Numbered from the stretch's first letter, positions 25,488 through 34,053 are shown. The stretch is DNA of 39,004 bases from Lachnospiraceae bacterium (GCA_021202075.1 JAJQDT010000005.1:80747-119750); one strand, 5' to 3'. The notes: generated from the sequence alone by a model not told the origin. Program-made: numbers and translations.

Positions 25488-25570
25488 ACATGTCCGTACT
25501 CACGCAGCGAGTATGGACGAAGGCCGCGCCAATCGCAAAGCGATTCTATAATGCGCGGCTTTCATTGTAA
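25488..25570 (-). repeat. Dispersed repeat, family A, copy 1
   Basis: About 83 bp that closely match 38880-38960. It contains hairpin 1 (minus strand: outer arms 25559-25553 and 25529-25523, inner arms 25545-25540 and 25536-25531, a one-sided bulge at 25552-25546) and hairpin 2 (gtccgtactc/gagtatggac, 25492-25518). It lies between the isomerase stop and the terminator. The rest of 25417-25633 shows no gene. Confidence 0.85.
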
Positions 25571-25633
25571 CATACAATCACGAGATTGCTAGATAAAAAT
25601 TAAAAATCCACAAAAATCTTCCGGCCATCTGCA

Positions 25634-27052
25634 CTACCGCGTCACAATATCCACCGGCACATTAAAGATCTTCGCCACCTTGAGGATGGTGTCGATGTGT
25701 CTGCCGGTCGCAGCTCCGAAGTGATGAGTCGGACCACACTCGCTCCAGCGGGTAACGAACTCACGCGCGCCGCAGGTGAAGCGTGTACGCATATTGGTAT
25801 CGCCGAAGGAAAGGATCTCGCCCTCCTCGTTGACGCCCTCGGCTACGACGAATTTGAAGTGGCCGTCTCCGTCCTGCGTGATGGCCAGATAGGTCACCGG
25901 TCCGGTGTACGGATAGAACTGGGTCAGATAGCCACCGCCGGTCTTGCCGTGGAACACGTTGACGATCTTCATGGTCGGCTTTTTATCGGAAATATCCGCG
26001 TCGCCCGATCCGCTGTGGCCGATGATTGCAATGTCATCGTTGAAATCGATGGAGTACATCTCAGCGAGCTGGCCGGTCCCGGAAATCGTCTTCAGAATAC
26101 TCATGGCCATGGCTACCTTGATATCGCCCTCAACTGCGCAGGCGATGCCCTGCTTAATCAGCATGGAGAATGCAGGGATCAGCATGCTGTCCAGAACGCC
26201 GGCTTTTCCGGTCGCCAGTCCGTCGTAATGGGAAGCAATCAGACCGATCTGCTCATCCTTTACCCACTGCTCGAACGCTACGACATATTTTGCCATATCC
26301 CACACTTTTTCCACGGTACCGCCGCCCTCGATATCGAAGGTATCCAGGATATCCTGCGCTTTCGCCCGGATGGCATCCTCATCGGTGATATTGTCCGCGA
26401 TGATCCACATCTTCTCCCAGTCGAACTGCTTGGTATACAGGTTCATCCTCCGATAGAGGTTGGACTCATCAATGTAAAGATCCATCATGCCCGGATACGG
26501 TCTGCCGATCTGTGCGAGATTTGTGTCGCGGAATCTGCGGCGCGTCTGTGCCGCGCGGCACCAGTCCTCGATCTCCGCCTGTACGCCCGGGTCACCGCCC
26601 TCAACGACGCCGGTGATCACCGCATGTCTCTTGCCAAAGCGCTCAAGATCCGCTACCATCTCGCCGACTGCGCCGCAGGCATAGCCCTCGCCGAGCCAGG
26701 AAGCGATATCCGTATGCTGATAATCCAGCGCCTTCAGCTTCTGCACATTTACCAGTACCACCGGCACATCCAGATCCTTCACTGCCGGAAGCATATTGTA
26801 GGAAGTCGCGTAGGTCAGAAGCTGCAGAAATACGAGATCCACATCTGCCGCGCGGAACTTGTCGCCGGCCGCCTGCGACTGCTCTTTTGTCGTCACCATC
26901 CCGCCGTCAATGATTTCCACCGTATCCGGCAGCGTCTTTTTAAACGCTTCATACTGTGCCTCAAACTCCGGCACCAGCTGCGGGAACTGCGGCAGATATG
27001 CGCCGAGCGCGATCGAAAATGTACCAACCCTTGCCTTTGTTTCAACTAACAT
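25634..27052 (-). CDS. Sugar isomerase, L-arabinose/L-fucose isomerase family
   Basis: A 472-residue aldose-ketose isomerase that would convert an aldose such as L-fucose, L-arabinose or a related sugar to its ketose, with Mn2+ at an active site of Glu/His ligands. The N-terminal RVGTFSIALGAYLPQFP, the middle VEGDIKVAMAMSILKTISGTGQ and the C-terminal SECGPTHHFGAATGRHI segments fit the arabinose/fucose isomerase superfamily, but it is too divergent to assign as AraA or FucI by eye. ATG at 27050-27052 follows AGGAGG. It lies 119 bp after the kinase gene and is followed by a terminator, so it is probably the last gene of that transcript. Confidence 0.8.
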   Translation of the reverse strand: MLVETKARVGTFSIALGAYLPQFPQLVPEFEAQYEAFKKTLPDTVEIIDGGMVTTKEQSQAAGDKFRAADVDLVFLQLLTYATSYNMLPAVKDLDVPVVLVNVQKLKALDYQHTDIASWLGEGYACGAVGEMVADLERFGKRHAVITGVVEGGDPGVQAEIEDWCRAAQTRRRFRDTNLAQIGRPYPGMMDLYIDESNLYRRMNLYTKQFDWEKMWIIADNITDEDAIRAKAQDILDTFDIEGGGTVEKVWDMAKYVVAFEQWVKDEQIGLIASHYDGLATGKAGVLDSMLIPAFSMLIKQGIACAVEGDIKVAMAMSILKTISGTGQLAEMYSIDFNDDIAIIGHSGSGDADISDKKPTMKIVNVFHGKTGGGYLTQFYPYTGPVTYLAITQDGDGHFKFVVAEGVNEEGEILSFGDTNMRTRFTCGAREFVTRWSECGPTHHFGAATGRHIDTILKVAKIFNVPVDIVTR

Positions 27053-27171
27053 GAGAAATTCCTCCTTGCTTAATTAATAATAAATGAGCTCTAATAAATA
27101 ACCTCAATCGTTTTCACCAGACGCAGGGCAGCGCAGGCATCCATTCCATATACGTCCGTGTCCATCCATTG

Positions 27172-28587
27172 TCATGCAATCGTCTTCTGATTATAAATCT
27201 TAATATCAAATGATTGATGGATGCAGGTCCGCGCTTCCTCAATCGAATTGAATTCGCCCGCCTTGAGCATCTGTGCGGTGATATTGCCAATCGCCGTTGA
27301 CTCCGAAGGTCCTGCATGTACTTCTTTACCGGTCGCTTCCGCAGTCAGCTTGTTCAGATAATCCGCATTGCACCCGCCGCCCATGATATGGATGCGGTGA
27401 TACTCTCTCTTGCCCATCTCCTCCAGTTCTTTTACGGTCTTCGCGTAGCAGTCCGCCAGACTTGCATAGATGACCGTACCCAGCTCGCCGATCGTCTCAG
27501 GCACCTGCTGACTGGTCCTGCGGCAATAGTCTTTCACAGCCTCCGTCATATTATCCGGAGAAAGGAAACATTCATCATTCGCATCCACTCTGGACGGGAA
27601 ATCCTTTACCTCCTCCGCCAGGTCACAGATCTGGGCAAAGCTGTATGCGTCGTTAAATTCATGGCGCACCGACTGGATCATCCAGAGCCCCATGATGTTC
27701 TTCAGATAGCGGAAACGTCCCGCATAGCCGCCTTCATTCGTAAAATTCAGCTCACAGCTCCTCTTCGAGCAGTCCGGAATCTCCCGCTCAACGCCCATCA
27801 GGGACCATGTGCCTGAGCTTATGTATATAAAATCGTCGTCATTTGCCGGAACAGCCAGCACGGAAGAACCCGTGTCGTGCGTCGCCGGTGCGACTACCTT
27901 AAGGTCAAATCCAATCTCCTTCTTCACACTCTCAGAAAGCGTACCAATCAGCGTACCCGGCATGATCAGCTTCTGGAAAATCCGTCTCGGATAACCGAGC
28001 ATATCAATCAGCTCATAGTCCCAGTCCTTCGTAACCGGGCTGACCAGCTGTCCGGTCGTCGCTTCCGTATACTCGCAGGTCTTATTCCCGGTGAGCAGAT
28101 AATGGAAATAATCCGGCGTATGCAGAAGTGTCTGCGCCTGCTCCAGCTGCTTGGGATGCTTTTTCTTAATCGCCATCAGCTGATAAATTGTGTTAAAAAT
28201 CGCTTTCTGGATGCCCGTCCGCCCGTACAGATCTTCAAGGGAAATAATCTTATAGACCTCCTCGTCCATCCCGTCCGTACGATGATCGCGGTAGCCAACC
28301 GTATTCCCGATCACCTGGTCATTCTCATCAAGAAGCACAAAATCCACGCCCCAGGTGTCGATTCCCATGCTGACCGGGATCTTCCCGATCTCCTTACATT
28401 TTTTAAGGCCATTCAGAATCTCCGTAAAAAGGCGGTCATATTCCCAGCATAACTCACCGTCCTTTTTTACCATTCCATTCTCAAAACGATAAATCTCCTC
28501 CAGCACAATTTTGCCATCCTCCATGTGCCCGAGAATATGACGACCGCTGGAAGCCCCGATATCTACTGCAAGATAATAAACCGACAT
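27172..28587 (-). CDS. rhaB: Rhamnulokinase-like FGGY sugar kinase
   Basis: FGGY carbohydrate kinase of 471 residues, closest in features to RhaB, which phosphorylates L-rhamnulose. It has the phosphate-1 motif AVDIGASSGRHI (residues 6-17), GIDTWGVDF, APATHDTGSSVLAVP, SSGTWSLMG and the C-terminal adenosine motif HIMGGGCNADYLN. ATG at 28585-28587 with AGGAGGG is chosen over an upstream reading that begins in the leader. Substrate: L-rhamnulose by family, but the partner isomerase is not RhaA-like and no aldolase gene is present, so L-fuculose or another ketose is possible. It has its own promoter and a long structured leader. Confidence 0.87.
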   Translation of the reverse strand: MSVYYLAVDIGASSGRHILGHMEDGKIVLEEIYRFENGMVKKDGELCWEYDRLFTEILNGLKKCKEIGKIPVSMGIDTWGVDFVLLDENDQVIGNTVGYRDHRTDGMDEEVYKIISLEDLYGRTGIQKAIFNTIYQLMAIKKKHPKQLEQAQTLLHTPDYFHYLLTGNKTCEYTEATTGQLVSPVTKDWDYELIDMLGYPRRIFQKLIMPGTLIGTLSESVKKEIGFDLKVVAPATHDTGSSVLAVPANDDDFIYISSGTWSLMGVEREIPDCSKRSCELNFTNEGGYAGRFRYLKNIMGLWMIQSVRHEFNDAYSFAQICDLAEEVKDFPSRVDANDECFLSPDNMTEAVKDYCRRTSQQVPETIGELGTVIYASLADCYAKTVKELEEMGKREYHRIHIMGGGCNADYLNKLTAEATGKEVHAGPSESTAIGNITAQMLKAGEFNSIEEARTCIHQSFDIKIYNQKTIA

Positions 28588-28666
28588 GGTAAAACCCTCC
28601 TGAACTATTCTTTTGCAAAAAAATGTTTTCTTTTCCTGCTGCTCTGAATCATCAGCAATTGTTGTT

Positions 28667-28756
28667 TCAATCCACGTTCGGTAAATTATCAGAGTACGAC
28701 ATAAATATGCTTTGGCATTTATGATATCCCCACAGTACAAAGCATACGTGGATTGA
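28667..28756 (-). promoter_or_regulatory. Candidate structured RNA in the rhaB leader
   Basis: In the transcript a continuous 19-nt 5' arm (28756-28738) can pair with two segments of the 3' side: 8 nt at 28714-28707 (CAAAGCAT) and 11 nt at 28677-28667 (ACGTGGATTGA), separated by a 29-nt bulge. A competing hairpin CATAAAT/ATTTATG (near 28723-28700) would break the 8-bp part. It does not match any riboswitch class I recognise. Confidence 0.45.
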
Positions 28757-28857
28757 TTTGTATTGGAATGGGATACCGATCTCTCTCCGCCCATCCCAAT
28801 GTAAGTTTCTTGCATACCGCGCATCTAAAGCTACGCGGATTCTCTATTTCTTTTGAA

Positions 28858-28886
28858 ATTATACAGGAAAACAGCTTTCATGATAA
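28858..28886 (-). promoter_or_regulatory. Probable promoter of rhaB and the isomerase gene
   Basis: Minus-strand TTATCA (28886-28881), 17-bp spacer, perfect TATAAT (28863-28858). The leader to the ATG is about 260 nt. Confidence 0.65.
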
Positions 28887-28919
28887 GATTCTCTTTTGTG
28901 AAAAAAAGTGTCTTTATTT

Positions 28920-28966
28920 GCAGGCCACAGAATATGGCGCCAGAAGCGCCATATTCTGTGGCCTGC
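28920..28966. repeat. Perfect 21-bp inverted repeat downstream of the sugar-binding protein gene
   Basis: Arms 28920-28940 and 28946-28966 are exact reverse complements with a 5-nt loop. On the minus strand T-rich sequence follows about 10 nt later (TTTTTTT near 28903-28909). It lies between the terminator-like hairpin at 28989-29008 and the rhaB promoter. Confidence 0.9.
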
Positions 28967-28988
28967 ATGGCGAAGCTTAATCCAAACA

Positions 28989-29008
28989 AGGGCTGCCGAA
29001 GCAGCCCT
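28989..29008 (-). terminator. Terminator-like hairpin after the sugar-binding protein gene
   Basis: Minus-strand AGGGCTGC-TTCG-GCAGCCCT, an 8-bp GC-rich stem with a stable UUCG loop, 50 bp after the stop. Only a short T-rich run (TGTTTGG) follows, so it may act as a 3' stabiliser as much as a terminator. Confidence 0.6.
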
Positions 29009-29058
29009 CATTTTCTTTTCTCACTTTATGTTCGGATTCCGGTCATCCCGTCATTCGA

Positions 29059-30147
29059 TTAGTCATAAAGGTTCGGAGCGATGTCATCTGCATCCATGTT
29101 GTCTACGTTGTACCAGTAACCATCGGTAGAAACATCTTCTACTTCCTCGCCGTTTGCGATCTGGGTCAGAACATCAACGGTGGTGATGCCCATAGCCAGC
29201 GGAGACTGTGTAACAGCGCCGAACATTGTGCCGTCCGCTACAGCTGCCTTGATAACAGAACCAGCGTCAAAACCAGCTGCCAGGATCGAGGTCTCCGGAT
29301 CGCTGCCGAGAACGCCAAGGTTGTCATTTGCAGTGAGGATGCCCTCTGCCGCTACCTGGTTGGAACCGAAGATACCGATGGTGTCTTCTTTGTTCAGGAT
29401 GTTGGAAGCCTCTGTTGCGCAAAGCTCAACGGTGGTCTGTGCCGGAACCGCTACTTCGATGATGATGTTTGCAGAAGACTCATCACCTGCGTCCGCGCAG
29501 TTGTCTACATAATACTCGTTGCCTGTTACAGCTACGGTATAGCCATCAGCGGTAGCCAGCTCGATGAACTTGTCGATGAAGCCAAGGCCGCGGCTCGTGA
29601 TGGACTCAGAAGTGGACTCCTGGTTTACTTCGCCGATTCTTACAACGCCGTCAGCCGCTGCGATCTTGTCAGCCAGAGCCGCATACAGATTCTCTGCTGC
29701 AGTAGCGCCAGCGCCATAGTTATCCGTAGCGATCGTTGAATATACGGATCCTTCCGGAGCATCCGGTACGCCAGAGTCAAACAGAACTACCGGGATCCCT
29801 GCGTCCATCGCTTCCTGCAGAGCGTCAAGAACTGCTTCCTGATCGCATGCCGCCAGGCCGATGCCGTCCGGATTCTTGGAGATCGCATCTTCAAGCATCT
29901 GTACCTGATCTGCGATGTCGGACTCAGAGTTCGGGCCATTGGAGTTTGCGGTAACGCCAACTGCCTCAGCCTCGGAATTAATACCGGTCACTGCTGCCTG
30001 CCAGTAAGAGGACTGATAGCTCTTTACGATAATCTCAAACGTGTACTCACCGTCTGCGGTAACTACTTCGTCTGCGAATGCCGTGCAGCCCATTGCGGAT
30101 ACAACCATCGTTACACCCAATACTGTAGCTAATAACTTCTTGTTCAT
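29059..30147 (-). CDS. ABC transporter sugar-binding protein (RbsB/XylF-like)
   Basis: Periplasmic-binding-protein-like domain (type 1) of 362 residues that captures the sugar outside the membrane for the RbsC-type permeases encoded upstream. The N-terminus is a signal peptide (MNKKLLATVLGVTMVVSAMGCTAFADE); the Cys context AMGC is a poor lipobox, while AFA-DE would suit signal peptidase I, so anchoring is uncertain. Family blocks are YWQAAVTGINSEAEAVGV, GIPVVLFDSGVP, GRI-like VVRIGEVNQES and NILNKEDTIGIFGSNQVAAEG. ATG follows AGGAGGG. A hairpin-rich gap separates it from the permease gene, which suggests separate control of the amount of this protein. Confidence 0.9.
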   Translation of the reverse strand: MNKKLLATVLGVTMVVSAMGCTAFADEVVTADGEYTFEIIVKSYQSSYWQAAVTGINSEAEAVGVTANSNGPNSESDIADQVQMLEDAISKNPDGIGLAACDQEAVLDALQEAMDAGIPVVLFDSGVPDAPEGSVYSTIATDNYGAGATAAENLYAALADKIAAADGVVRIGEVNQESTSESITSRGLGFIDKFIELATADGYTVAVTGNEYYVDNCADAGDESSANIIIEVAVPAQTTVELCATEASNILNKEDTIGIFGSNQVAAEGILTANDNLGVLGSDPETSILAAGFDAGSVIKAAVADGTMFGAVTQSPLAMGITTVDVLTQIANGEEVEDVSTDGYWYNVDNMDADDIAPNLYD

Positions 30148-30200
30148 TTCTAACCCTCCTGTTTGGTTTATTTATATGAAGTCTTCCGGCGCATACCCCG

Positions 30201-30386
30201 CCCGTCCCCGGACGGGTCAGCAGCCGAGACTGCATATCTTATTTCCTGTCCCGCATCGCTCTTTGATGCGGGATATGTTCCGATTTGCACAGCAAATCGA
30301 GAACTCTGACGCAGGCAATGTTCCGATTCACAAAGTGAATCGAGAACGGCACCGCGCCATCGTCGTCAGACGATTTTGTTGCGCGG
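30201..30386 (-). repeat. Array of five hairpins in the permease to binding-protein gap
   Basis: Successive inverted repeats lie at 30201-30216 (cccgtcc/ggacggg), 30250-30272 (cccgcatc/gatgcggg), 30277-30304 and 30320-30347 (two sister 28-nt hairpins with gttc/gaac ends and different inner arms), and 30352-30386 (ccgcgc/gcgcgg around atcgtc/gacgat, with a 6-nt one-sided bulge). They fill the 249-bp gap. No promoter was recognised inside it. Confidence 0.8.
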
Positions 30387-30396
30387 CTTTCCCTGT

Positions 30397-31392
30397 TTAC
30401 TCAATTCCGCCCCTCTTTTTGAGGACGTCCACCAGTACCGCCACGATCAGCACGATACCTGTAATAATCTGCTGCCAGTTCGCCTGCAGTCCGATGAACG
30501 GAAGTCCTGTCTTCAGAAGGCAGATGACGAACACACCGAGCATGGAGCCGGTCACCGTGCCGACGCCGCCGGATGCGGACACGCCGCCGATGATCGCGCC
30601 GCCGATGGCTTCCAGCTCGAAGCCTGCGCCGGTGCCCGGCTGTACGGTAGCGAAAATTGCAGAATATGCAATCGACGCAAGGCCCGCGAAAAATCCGGAA
30701 ATGACATAGGCAAGCACATGATAAGCTCTGACGTTCACACCCGAAAGCCGTGCCGCTTCCTTATTACTTCCGATACTGATCGTATACCGCCCGACCTTTG
30801 TGTGGTTCAGCACATAGGACATGATAATCACGATCAGAATAATCCAGACGATACCGATCGGAACCTTTCGGTTCGATTCCAGCGTAATCTTAAAAATACT
30901 GCGGAACCATCCGCCCGGCGCTGACGCCGTCGGCCAGGAAATACCGAACCCACCTACAATAATCGCGCCAAGTCCTCTCGTAATCATGCAGGTACACAGG
31001 GTCGTGAGGAACGGCGGGATTTCCATAATCGCGACCACCACGCCGTTCAGGCATCCGATCGCGGTGCCGAACAGGATCGAAACAAGCATGCCGGCCCAGA
31101 CCGGGAAGTTCTGGAATGAAATCAGATAGCCGCCGACCAGCGAATAGCAGATCAGACCGGTCCCGATGGACAGATCCACGCCGCCGGTAATCAGCGGGAA
31201 TGTCACGCCGATGGACATCAGGACAATGTAATAGGAGTAGTCCAGGATGCTGACCAGCGTCGTATATTTGCGGAAGTTTGTACTTCTTGCATAGAAGAAA
31301 ATGACAAGCGCAGCTATGACCAGAATGACCACCAGCTTTTGCCCGCTGGCTCCCGCAAGGATTGACTTTTTCTTAGTAGCCGTTTTTTCCAT
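30397..31392 (-). CDS. ABC sugar transporter permease 2 (RbsC/AraH family)
   Basis: 331-residue integral membrane protein with about nine to ten hydrophobic segments. It shows the RbsC-family segment SIGVTFPLITGGVDLSIG, the cytoplasmic EAA-like loop GSNKEAARLSGVNVRAY and the GGAIIGGVSASGGVGTV motif. It is clearly a paralogue of the permease encoded at 32932-33903, not a copy. It starts 13 bp after the ATPase stop with GGAGGG before ATG. Confidence 0.92.
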   Translation of the reverse strand: MEKTATKKKSILAGASGQKLVVILVIAALVIFFYARSTNFRKYTTLVSILDYSYYIVLMSIGVTFPLITGGVDLSIGTGLICYSLVGGYLISFQNFPVWAGMLVSILFGTAIGCLNGVVVAIMEIPPFLTTLCTCMITRGLGAIIVGGFGISWPTASAPGGWFRSIFKITLESNRKVPIGIVWIILIVIIMSYVLNHTKVGRYTISIGSNKEAARLSGVNVRAYHVLAYVISGFFAGLASIAYSAIFATVQPGTGAGFELEAIGGAIIGGVSASGGVGTVTGSMLGVFVICLLKTGLPFIGLQANWQQIITGIVLIVAVLVDVLKKRGGIE

Positions 31393-31405
31393 GGTATTCT
31401 CCCTC

Positions 31406-32902
31406 CTAACCTATATCGCGCGTCGCCAGGTTCATAATGTTTTCCTGCGTCGCTTCCTCAATCGCAACCTCGCCAGTGATCTTTCCCTCACACATAACGA
31501 TAATCCGGTCGCTCATTCTCAGGATCTCGGTCATTTCGGAAGAAATCATGATAATGGATTTCCCTTCCGCAGCCAGCTGGTTCATCAGCTTGTAAATTTC
31601 ATTCTTGGCGCCGACATCAATACCGCGGGTCGGCTCATCGAAAATCAGGATGTCGCTGTTCTTGCAAAGCCATTTTGCAATGACAACCTTCTGCTGATTG
31701 CCGCCCGAGAGGTTCACCACCAGCTGATCGACGCCCGGCGTCTTGGTCGCCAGAGAATCCACAAACTTCTGCGCGCTCTCGTCCTCACGCTTCTTATCAA
31801 TGAACAGCCCGTTCATGTATTCTTCCAGGCAGGCCAGCGTCGTGTTCTCCGAAATGGTCTTCTGCACAACGATTCCATAACGTTTCCGGTCCTCGGAGAG
31901 ATAACCGATGCCGCATTTTACCGCGTCCTGCGGCGAATGGATCGTCACCTTCCTGCCGTTTACATAGATATCGCCGCTTTCCTTTTCGTCCGCGCCGAAG
32001 ATAGCCCGCGCCGTCTCGGTACGCCCCGCTCCCATCAGTCCGGAGAATCCCAGGATCTCGCCCTTGTGAAGCTCGAAGCTGACATTCTGTACCATCCGGC
32101 CGGCGTTCAGATTCTCGACCTTCAGCACCACCGGCGCATCCTTCGGCACCAGGCTCTCCGTCTTCGGATCCTCGTAAATCACACGGCCGACCATCATGTT
32201 GACAATGTCATTTTTCGTACATTCCTCTGTAATCAGAGTGCCGACATATGCGCCGTCACGCATGACCGTCACACGGTCAGTGATCACCTTGATCTCATCC
32301 ATGCGGTGGGAAATATAAATAATACCAAGCTGCTGCTTTCTCAGGTCGCGGATAATCTTGAACAGCTCATCAATCTCCGCCTCCGTCAATGCCGCGGACG
32401 GCTCATCAAATACAATCACCTTCGCGTCATGGGAAATCGCCTTGGCAATCTCGCACATCTGCTGCTTGCCGACCGTCAGGTCGCCCATCGTCGCGGAAGG
32501 ATCGATATCAATATTCAGCTTCTTAAAAAGCGCCGCCGAATCCTCGCGCATCTTTTTATCATCAATGCCAAGGCCTTTTTTCGGCTCCCTGCCGATGAAA
32601 ATATTCTGCGCTACGGTCAGGTGATTCAGCATATTCAGCTCCTGATGCACAATCACAACGCCCGCGTCCTGCGCTTCCTTTGCATTGTGAAACTCTACTT
32701 CTTTTCCTTCATATATAATACTGCCGGAGTCCTTCGTATAAATACCGGTCAGCACCTTCATCAATGTCGACTTGCCCGCGCCATTCTCTCCCATCAGCGC
32801 ATGAACCTCACCCTTACGCAGTTCAAGCTGTACATGATCCAACGCGTGAACACCCGGGAAAGACTTGTCAATATCTTTCATTGTTAAAATAACTTCACCC
32901 AT
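31406..32902 (-). CDS. ABC sugar transporter ATP-binding protein (RbsA/XylG-like)
   Basis: A duplicated-ATPase protein of 498 residues that energises carbohydrate import of the CUT2 class. The first half has Walker A GENGAGKS (38-45), a degenerate signature LTVGKQQ and Walker B VIVFDEPSAAL. The second half has the usual degenerate Walker A GLMGAGRT, a good signature LSGGNQQK and Walker B ILIFDEPTRGID. This asymmetry is normal for the family. It lies between the two permease genes, separated by 29 bp and 13 bp. Confidence 0.94.
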   Translation of the reverse strand: MGEVILTMKDIDKSFPGVHALDHVQLELRKGEVHALMGENGAGKSTLMKVLTGIYTKDSGSIIYEGKEVEFHNAKEAQDAGVVIVHQELNMLNHLTVAQNIFIGREPKKGLGIDDKKMREDSAALFKKLNIDIDPSATMGDLTVGKQQMCEIAKAISHDAKVIVFDEPSAALTEAEIDELFKIIRDLRKQQLGIIYISHRMDEIKVITDRVTVMRDGAYVGTLITEECTKNDIVNMMVGRVIYEDPKTESLVPKDAPVVLKVENLNAGRMVQNVSFELHKGEILGFSGLMGAGRTETARAIFGADEKESGDIYVNGRKVTIHSPQDAVKCGIGYLSEDRKRYGIVVQKTISENTTLACLEEYMNGLFIDKKREDESAQKFVDSLATKTPGVDQLVVNLSGGNQQKVVIAKWLCKNSDILIFDEPTRGIDVGAKNEIYKLMNQLAAEGKSIIMISSEMTEILRMSDRIIVMCEGKITGEVAIEEATQENIMNLATRDIG

Positions 32903-32931
32903 ATTTTCACCTATGCCTTTCTGCGTCCTTC

Positions 32932-33903
32932 CTAATTCTTACGGCGTCTTCCGAGCACGTCGAAGTAAACCGCTACGATAACGATAACACCCGTAATGAT
33001 CAGCTGATAATTCTTATTCAGACCCAGAGCCAGAATGCCCTGCTGCAGAAGTGCAATGATCAGTACACCGATCACAGTACCGCTGATGGACGCCAGACCG
33101 CCCGCCATCGAAGTACCGCCCATAACGCAGCCAGCGATTGCCTCGTTGTTATACTGGTCGCCGTAGCCCGGCTGTACAGTCGTATAGCACGCCACATAGA
33201 AGATTGCTGCAACACCCACGAGGAGACCGCAGATGATATATGCAATCATTTCCCACTTTTTGATATTAACGCCGGAAAGACGCACCGCCTCACGGTTACT
33301 GCCCAGACAGAGTATGTAACGGCCGACTTTGGTCTGATTCAGGACAATCGCGCAGACGATGGCCACCGCCAGGAAAATCACCAGGCCCACCGGAAAATTG
33401 CCGACCTTGACCAGATTGCGGTACCAGCCGTTCGCCGCATCCGAGCGCGGCCAGCTGACAGACTGTGTCTTTGTGAACACAGACGCAACACCCTTCGCTA
33501 TGTTCATACTTGCCATAGAAATAATAAAGGGAGGAATCGACCAGTAGGCCACCATATAGCCGTTAAATACCCCAAAGAGGCCGCCGATCAGAATACTCAG
33601 GATCAGCGCCAGCGGCATCGGTGCGCCGTAGGTCATCAGGCAATAGCCCGAGATCAGTGCACAGCAGAACATGACCGGCCCGATAGAGAAATCAATCCCG
33701 CCGGTCGCGATGACAAAGGTAACACCCAGCGACAGGAAACCCAGGAAATACATGTAATTCAGGGTATCCAGAATACGCTTGTAACTGAGGAAAGAAGGGC
33801 TCAGAATCGCAAAGCCGATGTACATCACAATGACAACGCACACCAGGAGCACCCGGTTCAGGCCAATCTTCTTTACCAGAGAATTGTTTTTAATCTTTTC
33901 CAC
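32932..33903 (-). CDS. ABC sugar transporter permease 1 (RbsC/AraH family)
   Basis: 323-residue membrane protein, first gene of the importer operon. It shows LGVTFVIATGGIDFSIGPV, the loop GSNREAVRLSGVNIKKWE and the GCVMGGTSMAGGLASISG motif. The start is GTG at 33901-33903 with AGGAGG well placed. Together with permease 2 it would form a heterodimeric membrane part, or each could pair with itself. Its leader begins with strong hairpins. Confidence 0.92.
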   Translation of the reverse strand: MEKIKNNSLVKKIGLNRVLLVCVVIVMYIGFAILSPSFLSYKRILDTLNYMYFLGFLSLGVTFVIATGGIDFSIGPVMFCCALISGYCLMTYGAPMPLALILSILIGGLFGVFNGYMVAYWSIPPFIISMASMNIAKGVASVFTKTQSVSWPRSDAANGWYRNLVKVGNFPVGLVIFLAVAIVCAIVLNQTKVGRYILCLGSNREAVRLSGVNIKKWEMIAYIICGLLVGVAAIFYVACYTTVQPGYGDQYNNEAIAGCVMGGTSMAGGLASISGTVIGVLIIALLQQGILALGLNKNYQLIITGVIVIVAVYFDVLGRRRKN

Positions 33904-33947
33904 TTTTGCATCCTCCTGTTTTCAGAATACGCAATTCCACTTGTCGC

Positions 33948-34051
33948 CATTATGGAAAGAAAATCGCTTTCCATAATGCTCCAGAATCTTGCGATTCTGT
34001 CGCTGACTTATCGGGTAAAAACCCGCAAGCGCGTTTTTCTTCCGATAAGTC
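33948..34051 (-). promoter_or_regulatory. Three stacked hairpins in the importer operon leader
   Basis: H1 34051-34005 (GACTTATCGG/CCGATAAGTC around an A/T-rich inner stem) starts at or very near the expected transcription start. H2 is 33999-33982 (CAGAATC-TTGC-type loop-GATTCTG) and H3 33978-33948 (12-bp CATTATGGAAAG/CTTTCCATAATG). None has a U-tract, so they look like stabilising or protein-binding structures more than terminators. Confidence 0.75.
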
Positions 34052-34053
34052 TC

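Noticed and set aside
28660..28760. GTGGATTGAAAC-like sequence resembling part of some CRISPR repeats
   Set aside because: It occurs once with its inverted partner, with no array or cas genes; it is better explained as a stem in the rhaB leader.
28588..28824. N-terminal extension of the rhamnulokinase from 28824
   Set aside because: The FGGY fold begins at MSVYYLAVDIG with AGGAGGG directly upstream; the extra 79 codons lie in the structured leader.
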